DNA of 64,000 nucleotides from Flavobacteriales bacterium UBA1986. GTDB taxonomy: Bacteria > Bacteroidota > Bacteroidia > Flavobacteriales_G > Salibacteraceae. This document shows, piece by piece, positions 34,148-43,916 of the stretch. The stretch lies in NCBI GenBank assembly GCA_002336245.1, contig DDDG01000008.1, positions 14,161-78,160 of the forward strand, written 5' to 3'. The stretch's first letter is position 1. Each line of letters starts with the position of its first letter. The notes beneath the pieces were generated by a model that saw only the letters and a list, made by a program, of their open reading frames with translations, was not told the DNA's origin and did no database searches. A program made the position numbers and the translations under genes.

Positions 34148-37028
34148 TTGACTCAATTATCGAAATATACAGGGCTCTCCCTTTTGGTGATTTGTCTGTT
34201 GGGACTAAGCCATCCTTCCTATTCTCAGGACGATATATTCGACCAGATTGAGAATGAACTCAAGAAGGAAAAGACGAAAGAAAAAGCCCTAGAAAAAGCC
34301 GATAAGAACGCAGAAAAGTTTGCCTTAAAGTATAAGTCAACCATCGCTGCGGGAGATGCGTATTTTAGAGATGAAAAATACGACCAAGCCTAGAATCTTA
34401 CAAGGAAGCACTCATCTACAAACCTGATGATGCCTATGCTCCGAAGAAGGTCATCGAAACAGAAGAGGCCATACTTCGAAAAAAGGAAGAGCTCAAAAAG
34501 CTAGAAATTCAAAGAAAATACCAAGCGCTGATTGAAGATGGGAAAACCCTCTCTTCTGAAAAGAAATACGTTGAAGCTCAAAAACAATTTCACGAAGCTC
34601 TGGCAGTAATTCCAGGTGAGGCAGAGGCTGCTCAACTTCTAGAACAGGCAAAACGCGATCAAGCTCACTTGGAAGAGCAAATGCGCCTTAAGGAAGCCCA
34701 AGCAAAACTTGATGAGGAATACGATGTAGCGATAAAGAAGGCCGAAGTATTACTCTCCTCAGGCTCCTTTAAAGAAGCTCGAATCGCCTTCGGTGAGGCT
34801 TCTAAATTAAAACCGAAGGAGCAATTCCCACGCGATAAGATGGACGAATGTTCGCGAAAAGCCGAAGCCGAAAAAGCTCAACTTGCTCTTGAAGCCAAAC
34901 AAAGGGAATACAAGACAAAAATTGATGAGGCAGACCAATTGCTGAAAGATGAAAAGTTCGACGAGGCGATTGTAGTTTATGATGCCGCACATAAAATTCA
35001 GCCCAATGAGACTTATCCGCAAACCCAAGTACAGGAAGCGATGATGCTCAAAAAAGAGAAGGCAAAAGCAGAAGTGGAGCAGCGCTACAACGACTTCATT
35101 GTAGAAGGCGACGACTTATTGAACAAAAATGAGTTCGCCGAGGCCATCAAAGCCTACGAAAATGCATCTAAACTATTACCCGACCATTCAACCGCAGCAA
35201 AGAAGACCAACCTGGCCTATGCCAAGAAAAAGGAATTTGAAGCGAAGGTGCTCGACGATCAATACTTCAGCTTAATCGGAGAAGGAGATGATTTTATAAA
35301 GCAGGAAAAGTATGAAGAAGCAGAACTGAAATACGTTGCTGCCGAAAAACTCATTCCTGAAAAACAAGAAGCCAAGAACAAGGTGCACTCCTTACATGAG
35401 CTGAAAAAGAGGCTAGAAGAAGACGGTATTGAAAAACTTTACAACCAACATCTAGTAAGTGGGAAGGAGCTTCTTGAACAGGAGAGTTTTGATGAAGCAG
35501 AAGCAGCATTCAAAAAGGCACATGAGCTCAAACCCAAAGACGCCACTGCCAACAACTTAATCCTAGAAACGCATCAAAAAAAGAAAGCCAAAACAGAGCG
35601 AGAACTGAAAGAACGTGAGGCTCAATCCGCGCAGCAGACCTTCGATCAGCACAAAACGGCGGCAGAAGCAAAAATGACCGATAGGAAATGGGCGGAAGCA
35701 GTGCAAGCATTTCACTTGGCTCTTGAGGTGATTCCGAACGATGAAGAAGTGCTCCAGCGAATTCAAACTGCCGAAGAGAATTTGAAAGAGGAAAAAGCCG
35801 CCAAATCGGAGAAAGAGAAAGAAATTGCCAAACACAAAGCAATTGAAAGCCAGTACACTGCACTGCTCTCCATGGCAGAAAACCACCTGAGCAACCAACA
35901 GTTTGAAGAGGCGATACTGAAGTTTAAGGAAGCTGGGGTTCTAAAATCTGAGGACGTTCGACATAGAGAAGGAATCGACAATGCCCATGCAAAATGGGAA
36001 CAATTTAAGCTCGACTCCGAAGCGAAAAAACAAGAAGCCGAGAATGCTCGACAAGAAAAATTAGCTAAGCAGAAGGCCAATCAAGAATTGAATGTGCGCA
36101 CTCAGCAATTTGAACAACTTATAGATCAGGCTGCTGTGCTTCAAAGCAAGAATTTGTAGAGGCACTTCAAAGTTTCGATGCTGCTTTAGCACTTTTCCCC
36201 GACAACGAAAAAGCTCAACGGATGCGTGCCGCTGCAAAAACAGAAAAGAAAAATGCTGAGGATCTTGCTGAGAAAGATCAACGTAAAAAAGAAAAGGAGG
36301 AACAAGAGGCTTTGGCTCAAAAACAAGCTCAAGTTGAATTGAAAAGCAAACAAAAGGTGTACGACATATTGGTTGATGCCGGAAATTCTGAAATGAAGGT
36401 AGGGAACATAGACTCGGCTGTGAGCAAATTTAGAAGGGCCACAACTGTATTGCCCGAAATCGCTGAAGCAAAGGACCTTCTGGCCATCGCCATCGAGCGC
36501 CAAGCCCAACAAAAAGTTCAAGACCAAAAAGATGACCAAGAACAGAAATTCAAAACCCTCTTAAAGGAGGCTGAGCGAGGCTAAATCCAAAAGGATTACG
36601 ACGCTGCCTTCGAAGCACTGGACGCAGCAGCAGAAATCTTTCCGGAAAACCCACAGTTATTGAGCATGATTGCAAGAGTTGAGAAGGATGCACTCGAAGA
36701 GGAAGCGCGCATTGCCAGGGAGCAAGCAATTGCAGCAAGAAAAACGGGAAACAAAGAGGACTTCTTTACCATCTATGTTGATCCCGCTCAACGCGAAAGA
36801 CTCGATAAAATCAAATTCGTTCACGATCTAGCATCAAAATACCCCGAGGGTTTGACAGTTGAATACGAGAGTTTCGACCGCAAGGAAATTGAAGTTCGAG
36901 TTCTCATTGAAGGAAACTTAGGTGCTGAATACAAAAAGGTAAGTCATGCTTGGGGTGGTCGCTACTACTTCAAAAACGGAAAAGCGAGCTCCGCTTATGT
37001 CTGGCAGAAAGAAGCCAAAGGATTCTGA
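34148..37028 (+). pseudogene. Exported TPR/coiled-coil protein, broken by two frameshifts and one stop
   Basis: Four pieces join into one ~960-residue protein. It opens with TTG and a signal peptide (YTGLSLLVICLLGLSHPSYSQ). Many TPR-like units of the type KYDQALESYKEAL follow, separated by Lys/Glu-rich helices, then a C-terminal domain (IYVDPAQRERLDKIKFVHDL; HAWGGRYYFKNGKA). Break 1 near 34390: DQA is followed by TAG, and adding one T restores DQALESYKEAL. Break 2 near 36150: one missing A, since QSKEFVEALQSFDAAL is read if it is restored. Break 3: an in-frame TAA at 36582-36584 between ERG and IQKDYDAAFEAL. Both deletions are in short homopolymers, so sequence error is possible; otherwise it is a recently inactivated gene. 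Related proteins in Bacteroidota are envelope TPR proteins of unclear role. Confidence 0.8.
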
Positions 37029-37049
37029 ACCTTCTCTAGTGCACTCAGT

Positions 37050-37745
37050 CTAAACTTGGATTTGTCCGCCAATCTCAATTTCAGTTGTCCCTTCAATGCT
37101 AAATAGTCGGGCCGGATTGTTTCCTCTAATCGTGTGCACATCTCCTTGTACCTCAATTAAACTCGACTCTCTCAATCCAACAACTTTTTTGTCGGGATTT
37201 GCTGCAAGAAACTCAGCCAAGCGTTGATCACGGCTCTCACCTCCATGACCTTCGATGGTCTTGCTCGTATAGTGTGGATTGATTTGATAGTTCACCAAAT
37301 GGAGACCATCAAAACTGACGGGTTCTACAATCGGCATGTCATTGCTTGTATGTAGGCCTGGACAGGCAACATTACTTCCTGCACTCCAACCAACATATGG
37401 CATTCCCTCCTCTACCCTCTTACGAATTGGCAGTAGTAAGCCGTTCTCTTGAATCTCATTAAATAATTGAAAGGTGTTTCCTCCGCCTACTAGAATTGCG
37501 CGTGCTTTCATAACCGCCTTTTCGGGGTTGAGTGTGTGGTGAATGGATGTCACCTCTTTATTCAAGGGTTCAAAAGCAGCTTCAACCGCTTCAAAGTAGT
37601 CGTCCCAGCTTATGGTCACCCCCGCATATGGAATGAAGAGGATGTCGTCGTCAATTCCTTCTAAGAAGGAATTTAAATACTCTCTTGGCCAAGAGAGGTA
37701 TTCTTCGCCAGGATTGGTTGAGTTGCTGAGTAGAAGTAAATTCAT
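37050..37745 (-). CDS. pepE: Dipeptidase E (alpha-aspartyl dipeptidase)
   Basis: A 231-residue peptidase of family S51, matching the usual ~230. The nucleophile is the serine in VGWSAGSNVACPG (about residues 118-130); ILVGGGNTFQLF (88-99) is the glycine-rich oxyanion region, and NYQINPHYT supplies the active-site histidine. It hydrolyses dipeptides with N-terminal aspartate in the cytoplasm. It has no signal peptide. It is convergent with the broken TPR gene and divergent from htpG, 149 bases away, with no clear TAnnTTTG ahead of it. A cyanophycinase-like alternative is less likely given the length. Confidence 0.9.
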   Translation of the reverse strand: MNLLLLSNSTNPGEEYLSWPREYLNSFLEGIDDDILFIPYAGVTISWDDYFEAVEAAFEPLNKEVTSIHHTLNPEKAVMKARAILVGGGNTFQLFNEIQENGLLLPIRKRVEEGMPYVGWSAGSNVACPGLHTSNDMPIVEPVSFDGLHLVNYQINPHYTSKTIEGHGGESRDQRLAEFLAANPDKKVVGLRESSLIEVQGDVHTIRGNNPARLFSIEGTTEIEIGGQIQV

Positions 37746-37894
37746 CTGACGAAAATGCGTCGAAAAAATAGGAATCCAAAAAAATGCATGACTAAAGAAC
37801 CGACTATTTCACTGCTTGACTCCTACATTGCGACAAGCTGTCAGAAGAAGCATATTGGTACACAACTTGCCATTGAGCTCAAAAATAAAAAGAC

Positions 37895-39793
37895 ATGGCA
37901 AAAGGCAAGATTAACGTTCAAACAGAGAACATCTTTCCCATCATTAAAAAGTTTCTCTATTCAGACCACGAGATCTTTTTAAGGGAATTGGTTTCCAACG
38001 CTGTCGATGCGAGCAGCAAGTTGAAGACTCTCCAAAAGCTCGGAGAATTCAAAGGGGAATTGGGCAATACTCGAATTGAAGTTTCCATTGATGCCAAAGC
38101 AAAAACCCTTACGATTAAAGACCGCGGTATTGGAATGAATGCCGATGAGGTTAAAAAATACCTCAACCAAGTAGCCTTTTCAGGCGCCGAAGAATTCTTG
38201 AAGAAATACGAAGGCAAAGCAGATGATGCTGGGATCATTGGAAATTTCGGACTTGGATTTTACTCGGCCTTTATGGTTGCCAGTGAAGTTGAAGTGCATT
38301 CAAAATCTTTTCGCGAAGAAGACGAGGCTGTTAAATGGAGTTGTGATGGTAGCCCAAACTACACTCTGACCAAATCAAAGAAAGAGGATCGCGGAACCGA
38401 AATCGTCCTTCATATTGCTGAGGATTCTAAAGAATTTTTAGAGGAAAATCGCATCTCTGGAATCCTAAACAAATACTGTAAGTTCCTTCCGCAGGAAATT
38501 CAATTTGGAACAAAAACAGAATCCGTCGATGATCCTTCTGGCGAAAAAGATGAAGCAGGAAATCCAAAGCGCATCGAGAACGAAGTTGACAACATCATCA
38601 ACAACACTTCTCCAGCTTGGAAAAAGATGCCAGCTGACTTGAAGGATGAAGATTATAAGGCATTCTACAAAGAACTCTACCCATTCACTTTTGATGACCC
38701 CTTATTCAACATTCACCTCAATGTTGATTACCCTTTCAACCTTACTGGCGTACTCTTTTTCCCAAAGTTGTCTGGGAACATGGAATTGCAGAAAAATAAG
38801 ATTCAGTTGTACAGCAACCAGGTCTTCATTACAGATTCTGTAGAAGACATTGTACCTGAATTCCTAACGCTCTTACATGGAGTAATTGATTCTCCGGACA
38901 TCCCGTTGAACGTTTCTCGATCTTATTTACAATCGGACTCAAACGTCAAGAAAATCAGCTCGCACATCTCTAAAAAGGTTGCAGATAAGCTGGCTGAGAT
39001 GTTCAAGAAGGACCGAAAGGACTACGAGAGTAAATGGGACGACATCCGTTTGTTTGTTGAGTATGGCTGTCTTACCGACGAGAAGTTTTTCGAACGCATG
39101 AAAGGCGCAATACTCCTCAAGAACACCAAAGGAGAATTCTTCACCCTTGAAGAATACCAAACAAAAATTGGTGAGCTTCAAAAGAATAAAAACGACGAGT
39201 TGATTGTCCTCTACACAAACAATCCAGAAGAGCAGCATCAATTCATTCAATCGGCCGACAAATACAATTACGACGTCGTGGAATTGAGCAGTCCACTCAG
39301 CAGTCATTTCATTCAAAAGCTTGAAGGTGGTGAAGAAAAAATGCGCTTCGCACGCGTTGATTCCGACACAATGGACAAACTCATTCAGAAAGCAGATGCT
39401 CCTGAAACAAACCTCAGCGAAGACCAACAGAACGAACTGAAACCCGTTCTGGAATCGGTTGTTGACAAAGAAAAGTTCAGCATTGTCTTTGAAAGTTTGC
39501 CCGAAACTGAAATGCCAATGTTGATCACACGCCCTGAGTTTATGAGACGAATGAAAGAACAAGCTGAAACAGGTGGCGGCGGAATGTTTGGTGGAGCTAC
39601 TTTGCCAGACGCCTACAATTTGGTGGTGAACTCAAATCACCCATTAACTTCCAAAATCCTCCTTGAGCCAAATGCCGACAAGAAGAAACTCTTGGCTAAA
39701 CAAGCGGCTGACTTGGCACTTCTTTCCCAAAACATGCTGAAAGGCGAGGCACTTTCGAAGTTTATTGAGCGCTCGGTCGACATCATTGAGTAA
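37895..39793 (+). CDS. htpG: Molecular chaperone HtpG (Hsp90)
   Basis: A 632-residue cytoplasmic Hsp90. The N-terminal GHKL ATPase shows ELVSNAVDASSKL (about 30-42), KDRGIGMNADEVKKYL (about 76-91) and GNFGLGFYSAFMVAS (about 115-129). The middle domain contains SRSYLQSD with the catalytic-loop arginine. The C-terminal dimerisation part is normal in length, and the MEEVD tail of eukaryotic Hsp90 is absent as expected. It folds and remodels client proteins using ATP. The start at MAKGKINVQTENIFP matches the family. The TerB/DnaJ gene follows five bases after its stop, so the two chaperone-type genes probably share a transcript. Confidence 0.97.
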   Translation: MAKGKINVQTENIFPIIKKFLYSDHEIFLRELVSNAVDASSKLKTLQKLGEFKGELGNTRIEVSIDAKAKTLTIKDRGIGMNADEVKKYLNQVAFSGAEEFLKKYEGKADDAGIIGNFGLGFYSAFMVASEVEVHSKSFREEDEAVKWSCDGSPNYTLTKSKKEDRGTEIVLHIAEDSKEFLEENRISGILNKYCKFLPQEIQFGTKTESVDDPSGEKDEAGNPKRIENEVDNIINNTSPAWKKMPADLKDEDYKAFYKELYPFTFDDPLFNIHLNVDYPFNLTGVLFFPKLSGNMELQKNKIQLYSNQVFITDSVEDIVPEFLTLLHGVIDSPDIPLNVSRSYLQSDSNVKKISSHISKKVADKLAEMFKKDRKDYESKWDDIRLFVEYGCLTDEKFFERMKGAILLKNTKGEFFTLEEYQTKIGELQKNKNDELIVLYTNNPEEQHQFIQSADKYNYDVVELSSPLSSHFIQKLEGGEEKMRFARVDSDTMDKLIQKADAPETNLSEDQQNELKPVLESVVDKEKFSIVFESLPETEMPMLITRPEFMRRMKEQAETGGGGMFGGATLPDAYNLVVNSNHPLTSKILLEPNADKKKLLAKQAADLALLSQNMLKGEALSKFIERSVDIIE

Positions 39794-39798
39794 CATCA

Positions 39799-40542
39799 AT
39801 GGGTAATTACACAAAGTGGATTACTGGGGGCCTAGGTTGGGCCTTTGGAGGGCCGATTGGTGGAATCCTTGGCTTTGCTGTGGGCGCTATGATGGAAGGT
39901 GTGCTTAAATCCGATGAGCATGCCGCGCAAATAGGACAAGGGAGATCGCGCACCAGATCGGCAGATTTTGGGGTGAGCTTGGCTATTTTATCCATGGCAG
40001 TTATGAAAGCCGATGGCACGGTCAAAAAGTCGGAACTTGACTACGTAAAGGCATTCCTTTTAAAGCAGTTCGGCCCGGACAAAGCGAGAGACCTCACGCA
40101 CCTGATGCGCGACATGATGAAAACCGACATTCCGGTAAGGCAGGTTTGTTTTCAAATTCGCGACAACATGAGCCACCCTGTGCGTTTGCAGCTGATGCAT
40201 TACCTATTTGGCATTGCGGAGGCGGATCGTCTCATTGATCAATCTGAACTTGGCCTTCTGCGAACGATTGCTTCTTACTTGAACATTTCGCAAGCCGACT
40301 ACCGAAGTATGCATGCGATGTTCGTGAAAGTAAAAAACGATGGTCGCGCATATCAAATTCTAGGCATTGACCCTAAGTCGAGCGAGGAAAAGATAAAAAA
40401 GGCCTACCGCAAATTGGCCATCAAGTATCATCCCGATAAGGTTGCTTCCGCTGGTCCTGAGGTACAAATGGCTGCCAAAGAAAAGTTCCAAAAGATGCAA
40501 AGTGCCTACGACGAAATTTGCAAAGCCCGAAACATCAAATAG
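39799..40542 (+). CDS. TerB-DnaJ domain co-chaperone (DjlA-like)
   Basis: A 247-residue protein. The N-terminus is a glycine-zipper segment, GGLGWAFGGPIGGILGFAVG, that could insert in a membrane. Next is a TerB-like helical domain (about residues 50-170) with SLAILSMAVMKADGTVKKSEL and a second acidic repeat, ADRLIDQSELGLLRTIA. A J domain ends the protein (about 180-247), with HPD in IKYHPDKVAS. This is the DjlA/TerB-J layout. The HPD motif would stimulate a DnaK-type Hsp70. It directly follows htpG, which supports a folding role. The membrane attachment is inferred. Confidence 0.9.
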   Translation: MGNYTKWITGGLGWAFGGPIGGILGFAVGAMMEGVLKSDEHAAQIGQGRSRTRSADFGVSLAILSMAVMKADGTVKKSELDYVKAFLLKQFGPDKARDLTHLMRDMMKTDIPVRQVCFQIRDNMSHPVRLQLMHYLFGIAEADRLIDQSELGLLRTIASYLNISQADYRSMHAMFVKVKNDGRAYQILGIDPKSSEEKIKKAYRKLAIKYHPDKVASAGPEVQMAAKEKFQKMQSAYDEICKARNIK

Positions 40543-40605
40543 CAGAACTGTCTGTTTCTTGCAGCTCGATTAATCCATATATTCGCCGCTCTGAAAATCA
40601 AGACT

Positions 40606-41307
40606 ATGAACAACAAAATCCTTCTATCATTCTGCGCAGGAAGCTTATTCCTTGCCTCATGTGATTCTGAATCTACTGGAACTTCTTCAGCACCCTCTTC
40701 GAGTGCTGCTATGACAAATGGTGTGGACACCATCAGCTACAGCTTAGGAGTAACCTTTGCATCCGGCATGAAGGATCGAGCTCCATTTGAGCTGAATCCA
40801 GCGATGCTACAGAAAGCTATAGGAGATGTATTTGCAGAAAATACTGTAATGACAGTTCAAGAAGCAGAAGAAAATCTCATGAAATACGGTAAAAAGATTG
40901 AAGCTGAGAACGCCAAAAAGAAAGTCGGTGCTGGTCGTACCTTCCTAGAAGAAAACAAAGGACAAGAAGGTGTAGTAACACTTCCTTCGGGCTTACAATA
41001 TTTGGTGATGAATCAAGGAGATGGCCCAACACCTACCATTACAAGTCGTGTGACTACACACTACAGCGGTACGCTATTAGACGGGACTGTTTTCGACAGC
41101 TCTTATGAGCGTGGGCAACCCGCAACCTTCGCCGTAAATGGCGTGATTCCAGGTTGGACTGAGGCTCTTCAATTGATGCCAGTTGGCTCCAAATGGAAAC
41201 TGTTCATCCCATCTGAATTGGCCTACGGCGAACGTGGCGGCGGAAGTGTCATCGGACCAAACGAAACTTTGATTTTCGAAGTGGAATTGCTTTCCATCGA
41301 AGAATAA
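40606..41307 (+). CDS. FKBP-type peptidyl-prolyl isomerase lipoprotein
   Basis: A 233-residue lipoprotein with lipobox FLASC (Cys near residue 19) and a Ser/Thr/Ala-rich tether. Residues about 35-110 form the helical dimerisation domain of Mip/FkpA-like proteins (TISYSLGVTFASGM). The C-terminal FKBP domain has PSGLQYLVMNQGDG, THYSGTLLDGTVFDSSYERG, VIPGWTEALQLMPVGSKW and IPSELAYGERG, with the main active-site residues present. It isomerises prolyl bonds in the periplasm or on the outer membrane. A near -7 word, TATATTCG (40578-40585), lies upstream. It is a tandem paralogue of the next gene. Confidence 0.93.
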   Translation: MNNKILLSFCAGSLFLASCDSESTGTSSAPSSSAAMTNGVDTISYSLGVTFASGMKDRAPFELNPAMLQKAIGDVFAENTVMTVQEAEENLMKYGKKIEAENAKKKVGAGRTFLEENKGQEGVVTLPSGLQYLVMNQGDGPTPTITSRVTTHYSGTLLDGTVFDSSYERGQPATFAVNGVIPGWTEALQLMPVGSKWKLFIPSELAYGERGGGSVIGPNETLIFEVELLSIEE

Positions 41308-41343
41308 TCGATTCACCTATTAAAGAACTATAGACAAGCAATT

Positions 41344-42027
41344 ATGAAGAAGATCTTCAGCATCGCAATCCTGCTTACTATTTTACTTCCTGGAGCTGCA
41401 TTGGCTCAGAAATCGAAGAAGAAGAACAAAGGAAAAGACAAGCCAGCATTGGTTCTAGAGAGTAAATTGGACAGTTTGAGTTACGCCATTGGGGTGAACT
41501 TAGCAAACAGCTTAAGTGCAGATGGCATAGATTCAGTGAATGCTCGTGCTGTAATCGCAGGTTTTAAAAATTCTCTTGCTGGCGTCGACACGCTTTTAAC
41601 TTTAGAAGCTGTTCAGGCGAACTACGGAAAATGGATTGCCGAGGCCCGCAACGAAGCGACTCAACGGTTCTTTGACGAGAATGGAACCAAGGATGGTGTG
41701 GTCACCACTCCCAGCGGAATGCAATACCAAGTGATTAAAATGGGTACCGGTGCTAAACCCACCTTAGACTCAAAAGTAAAAACCCATTATCACGGGATGC
41801 TTCTTGACGGAACCGTTTTCGACAGCTCAGTTGATAGAGGTCAGCCAATTTCTTTTCCACTGCGTGGAGTCATTAAAGGGTGGCAAGAAGGCTTGCAGCT
41901 TATGCCTATCGGCAGCAAGTTTAGATTTTGGATTCCTCAAGAACTTGCATACGGCCCAAGAGGTATGGGAAAAATAAAGCCTTTTTCGACGCTCATCTTT
42001 GAGGTTGAATTGTTCGAAATCGAATAA
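41344..42027 (+). CDS. FKBP-type peptidyl-prolyl isomerase, periplasmic
   Basis: A 227-residue tandem paralogue of the previous gene, 36 bases downstream. It has a cleavable signal peptide (MKKIFSIAILLTILLPGAAL, cut near LAQ) instead of a lipobox, then a very basic tether (KSKKKNKGKDK). The N-terminal helical domain (LSYAIGVNLANSL) and FKBP domain (PSGMQYQVIKMGTG, THYHGMLLDGTVFDSS, VIKGWQEGLQLMPIGSKF, IPQELAYGPRG) are complete. Thus the pair gives one membrane-tethered and one probably soluble isomerase of the same type. The role in envelope protein folding follows from the family. Confidence 0.93.
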   Translation: MKKIFSIAILLTILLPGAALAQKSKKKNKGKDKPALVLESKLDSLSYAIGVNLANSLSADGIDSVNARAVIAGFKNSLAGVDTLLTLEAVQANYGKWIAEARNEATQRFFDENGTKDGVVTTPSGMQYQVIKMGTGAKPTLDSKVKTHYHGMLLDGTVFDSSVDRGQPISFPLRGVIKGWQEGLQLMPIGSKFRFWIPQELAYGPRGMGKIKPFSTLIFEVELFEIE

Positions 42028-42042
42028 GCTTCCTTCAGCCTT

Positions 42043-42801
42043 TTAATAAGATTTAGAATCTCCCAAACGCTTGCCCAACAAATGGCTTGCAGAGCGCACA
42101 ACGCGGTCGGCAAGTCTGGAGAATGGCATGCTTTGAAGGTATATCGTTCCGGTGCCTTTGAGGGAAGCGACGAACATCCCTTCGCCTCCGAAGAACATCG
42201 ATTTCAGATTTCCGTAGTGTTTGATGTCGTATTCGATTCCGGGAGTGAATGCCACGATGCAGCCAGTATCCACTCGTAATTCTTCCCCCTTTAATTCTTT
42301 TTTTACAATTGTGCCGCCCGCATGGATGAACACCCTGCCGTCGCCAGTGAGCTTTTGAAGAATAAAACCTTAACCACCGAAGAATCCCACGCCAAACTTC
42401 TCAGTTAGCGTGAAATCAATTCGAGTTCCCAAAGCAGCGCACAAGAAAGAATCGCGTTGACAAATGATCTCACCACCTATTTCCTTCAAGTCTAGAGGAA
42501 TGATCTTCCCTGGATATGGTGCTGCGAAGCAAACGCGTTGCTTTCCTTCACCTTGATTCGTAAAATGAGTCATGAACAGAGACTCTCCTGAGAATGCTCT
42601 TTTACCTGCACTGAGCAACTGCCCAAAAAAAGTACTCTTAGGCTTTGAGCCATCGCCCATTTTAGCATCGTAGGTGATGCCTTCGGTCATCCAGTTCATC
42701 GCTCTAGCTTCCGCGATAACGGTTTCTTGAGGGTCCAATTCTATCTCGACGGTTTGCATGTCGTCGCCAAATATTTCGTAGTCTACTTCGTGACTTTCCA
42801 T
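42043..42801 (-). pseudogene. AIM24/TIGR00266-family gene interrupted by one in-frame stop
   Basis: Two pieces in the same frame read as one ~252-residue protein. The first ends EKFGVGFFGG and the second continues GFILQKLTGDGRVFIHAGG, with only a TAA between (complement of 42370-42372). In this family the motif is FFGGEGF, so the stop sits where glutamate (GAA) belongs: a single C-to-A on the plus strand. Other family marks are present: AEARAMNWMTEGITYD near the start, MTHFTNQGEGKQRVCFAAPYPGK in part, and TVEIELDPQETVIAEA. The family is a cytoplasmic beta-sandwich protein of unknown function. It may be a fresh pseudogene, a sequence error, or rarely a readthrough case. Confidence 0.85.
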
Positions 42802-42899
42802 GGTTCAAATGTTAGAGCGGGAAAGATAGTTGACTATTGAATACCTCATTAAAGTGAATCTTCTGTGTTTAACGATTCAACATTTGATAATTTCGCTTT

Positions 42900-43916
42900 G
42901 TGCCAGCCAATAAATCTGCTTCCATTCGATATCGCATCATAGACCAATGTTTGCGCAGTAAAGGATCTCCTTTTCCAGGAAAAGAGGACATTCAGGAAGA
43001 GATGCAGGAGCGCATTGGCTACGTGTCCATGAGCACGATCGACAAGGACCTCTATGCCATGCGATTCGATGAAGAGTTGGGTTTCCTTGCTCCCATCAAA
43101 TACTCTAAGCTTCATAAGGGATACCACTACGAAGACCCCAATTTCAGTATAGAAAAGATTCCTCTCAGCGCCAGCGATCTGGAGAACCTTGAACTTGCTA
43201 TGCACACGCTCGATCAATTTCGCGACGTACCCATGTTTAAGGAAGTCGACCAAGCCATTGGTAAGATTGTCAACCTCATGAAGTTGAATCGAGTCGATTC
43301 ACAAAAGGACAAACAAGATTACATCTCCTTCGAAAGCATGCCAAGAGCGCAGGGCGCCGAATGGCTAGAAGACATTTACCAATGCATTTTAGAACGTAAA
43401 GTGGTTGAGCTTGAATACCGCCCTTTTCAGAAAACTGAGAGCAAAATCTATCGCCTAAATCCCTATCTACTCAAGGAGTATCGGGCTCGATGGTATCTTT
43501 TGGCATTCAGTCCTGAACGCGATGCTGTTCTCACCTTCGGATTGGATCGAGTACTGAGCATTGAGGTTCAAAAAGAGGAGTTTCGTCGATCGAGCAAATT
43601 CGATTCAAAGGAGTTTTTTAAGCATTCGTTCGGGATTACCGTAAGTCATGATACGAAGGTGGAGCGTGTTAAGCTCAAAGTCGGAAAAGTTGCGACAGAC
43701 TATCTCAAGTCACAACCGCTTCACATCACTCAGAAAATAACCTCAGAATCAGAGGAGGGGATGGAGCTTGAAATTCAAATTTTGCCGAGCTATGAGTTTT
43801 ACTCGCAGATCATGAGTTGGGGAGACCAGATTCAAATCATTTCTCCGGAAGCCATCCGTTCTCAAATGAAGGAGTGGATTAAACGTGGATTGGAAGCTTA
43901 CTCGAAATCTTCGTAG
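42900..43916 (+). CDS. WYL-domain transcriptional regulator
   Basis: A 338-residue regulator. The N-terminal winged-helix DNA-binding part includes MSTIDKDLYAMRFDEELGFL. The central WYL domain (about residues 150-230) includes VVELEYRPFQKTESKIYRLN and LKEYRARWYLLAFSPERD, where RWYLLAF matches the WYL core. A C-terminal WCX-type extension follows (LEIQILPSYEFYSQIMSWG). WYL proteins often sense nucleic acid or nucleotide ligands and regulate defence or DNA-repair genes; no such genes are beside it here. The start is GTG at 42900. Its end overlaps the convergent NamZ-like gene by 19 bases. It is divergent from the broken AIM24 gene, 98 bases away. Confidence 0.88.
   Translation: MPANKSASIRYRIIDQCLRSKGSPFPGKEDIQEEMQERIGYVSMSTIDKDLYAMRFDEELGFLAPIKYSKLHKGYHYEDPNFSIEKIPLSASDLENLELAMHTLDQFRDVPMFKEVDQAIGKIVNLMKLNRVDSQKDKQDYISFESMPRAQGAEWLEDIYQCILERKVVELEYRPFQKTESKIYRLNPYLLKEYRARWYLLAFSPERDAVLTFGLDRVLSIEVQKEEFRRSSKFDSKEFFKHSFGITVSHDTKVERVKLKVGKVATDYLKSQPLHITQKITSESEEGMELEIQILPSYEFYSQIMSWGDQIQIISPEAIRSQMKEWIKRGLEAYSKSS

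Noticed and set aside
37755..37982. 75-codon plus-strand frame just before htpG
   Set aside because: It overlaps the htpG start in another frame, is Lys/Ser/Thr-rich and shows no signal or domain.
38939..39562. 207-codon minus-strand frame within htpG
   Set aside because: It is antisense to the middle and C-terminal domains of Hsp90 and Phe/Leu-rich as expected from the reverse of Lys/Glu-rich codons.
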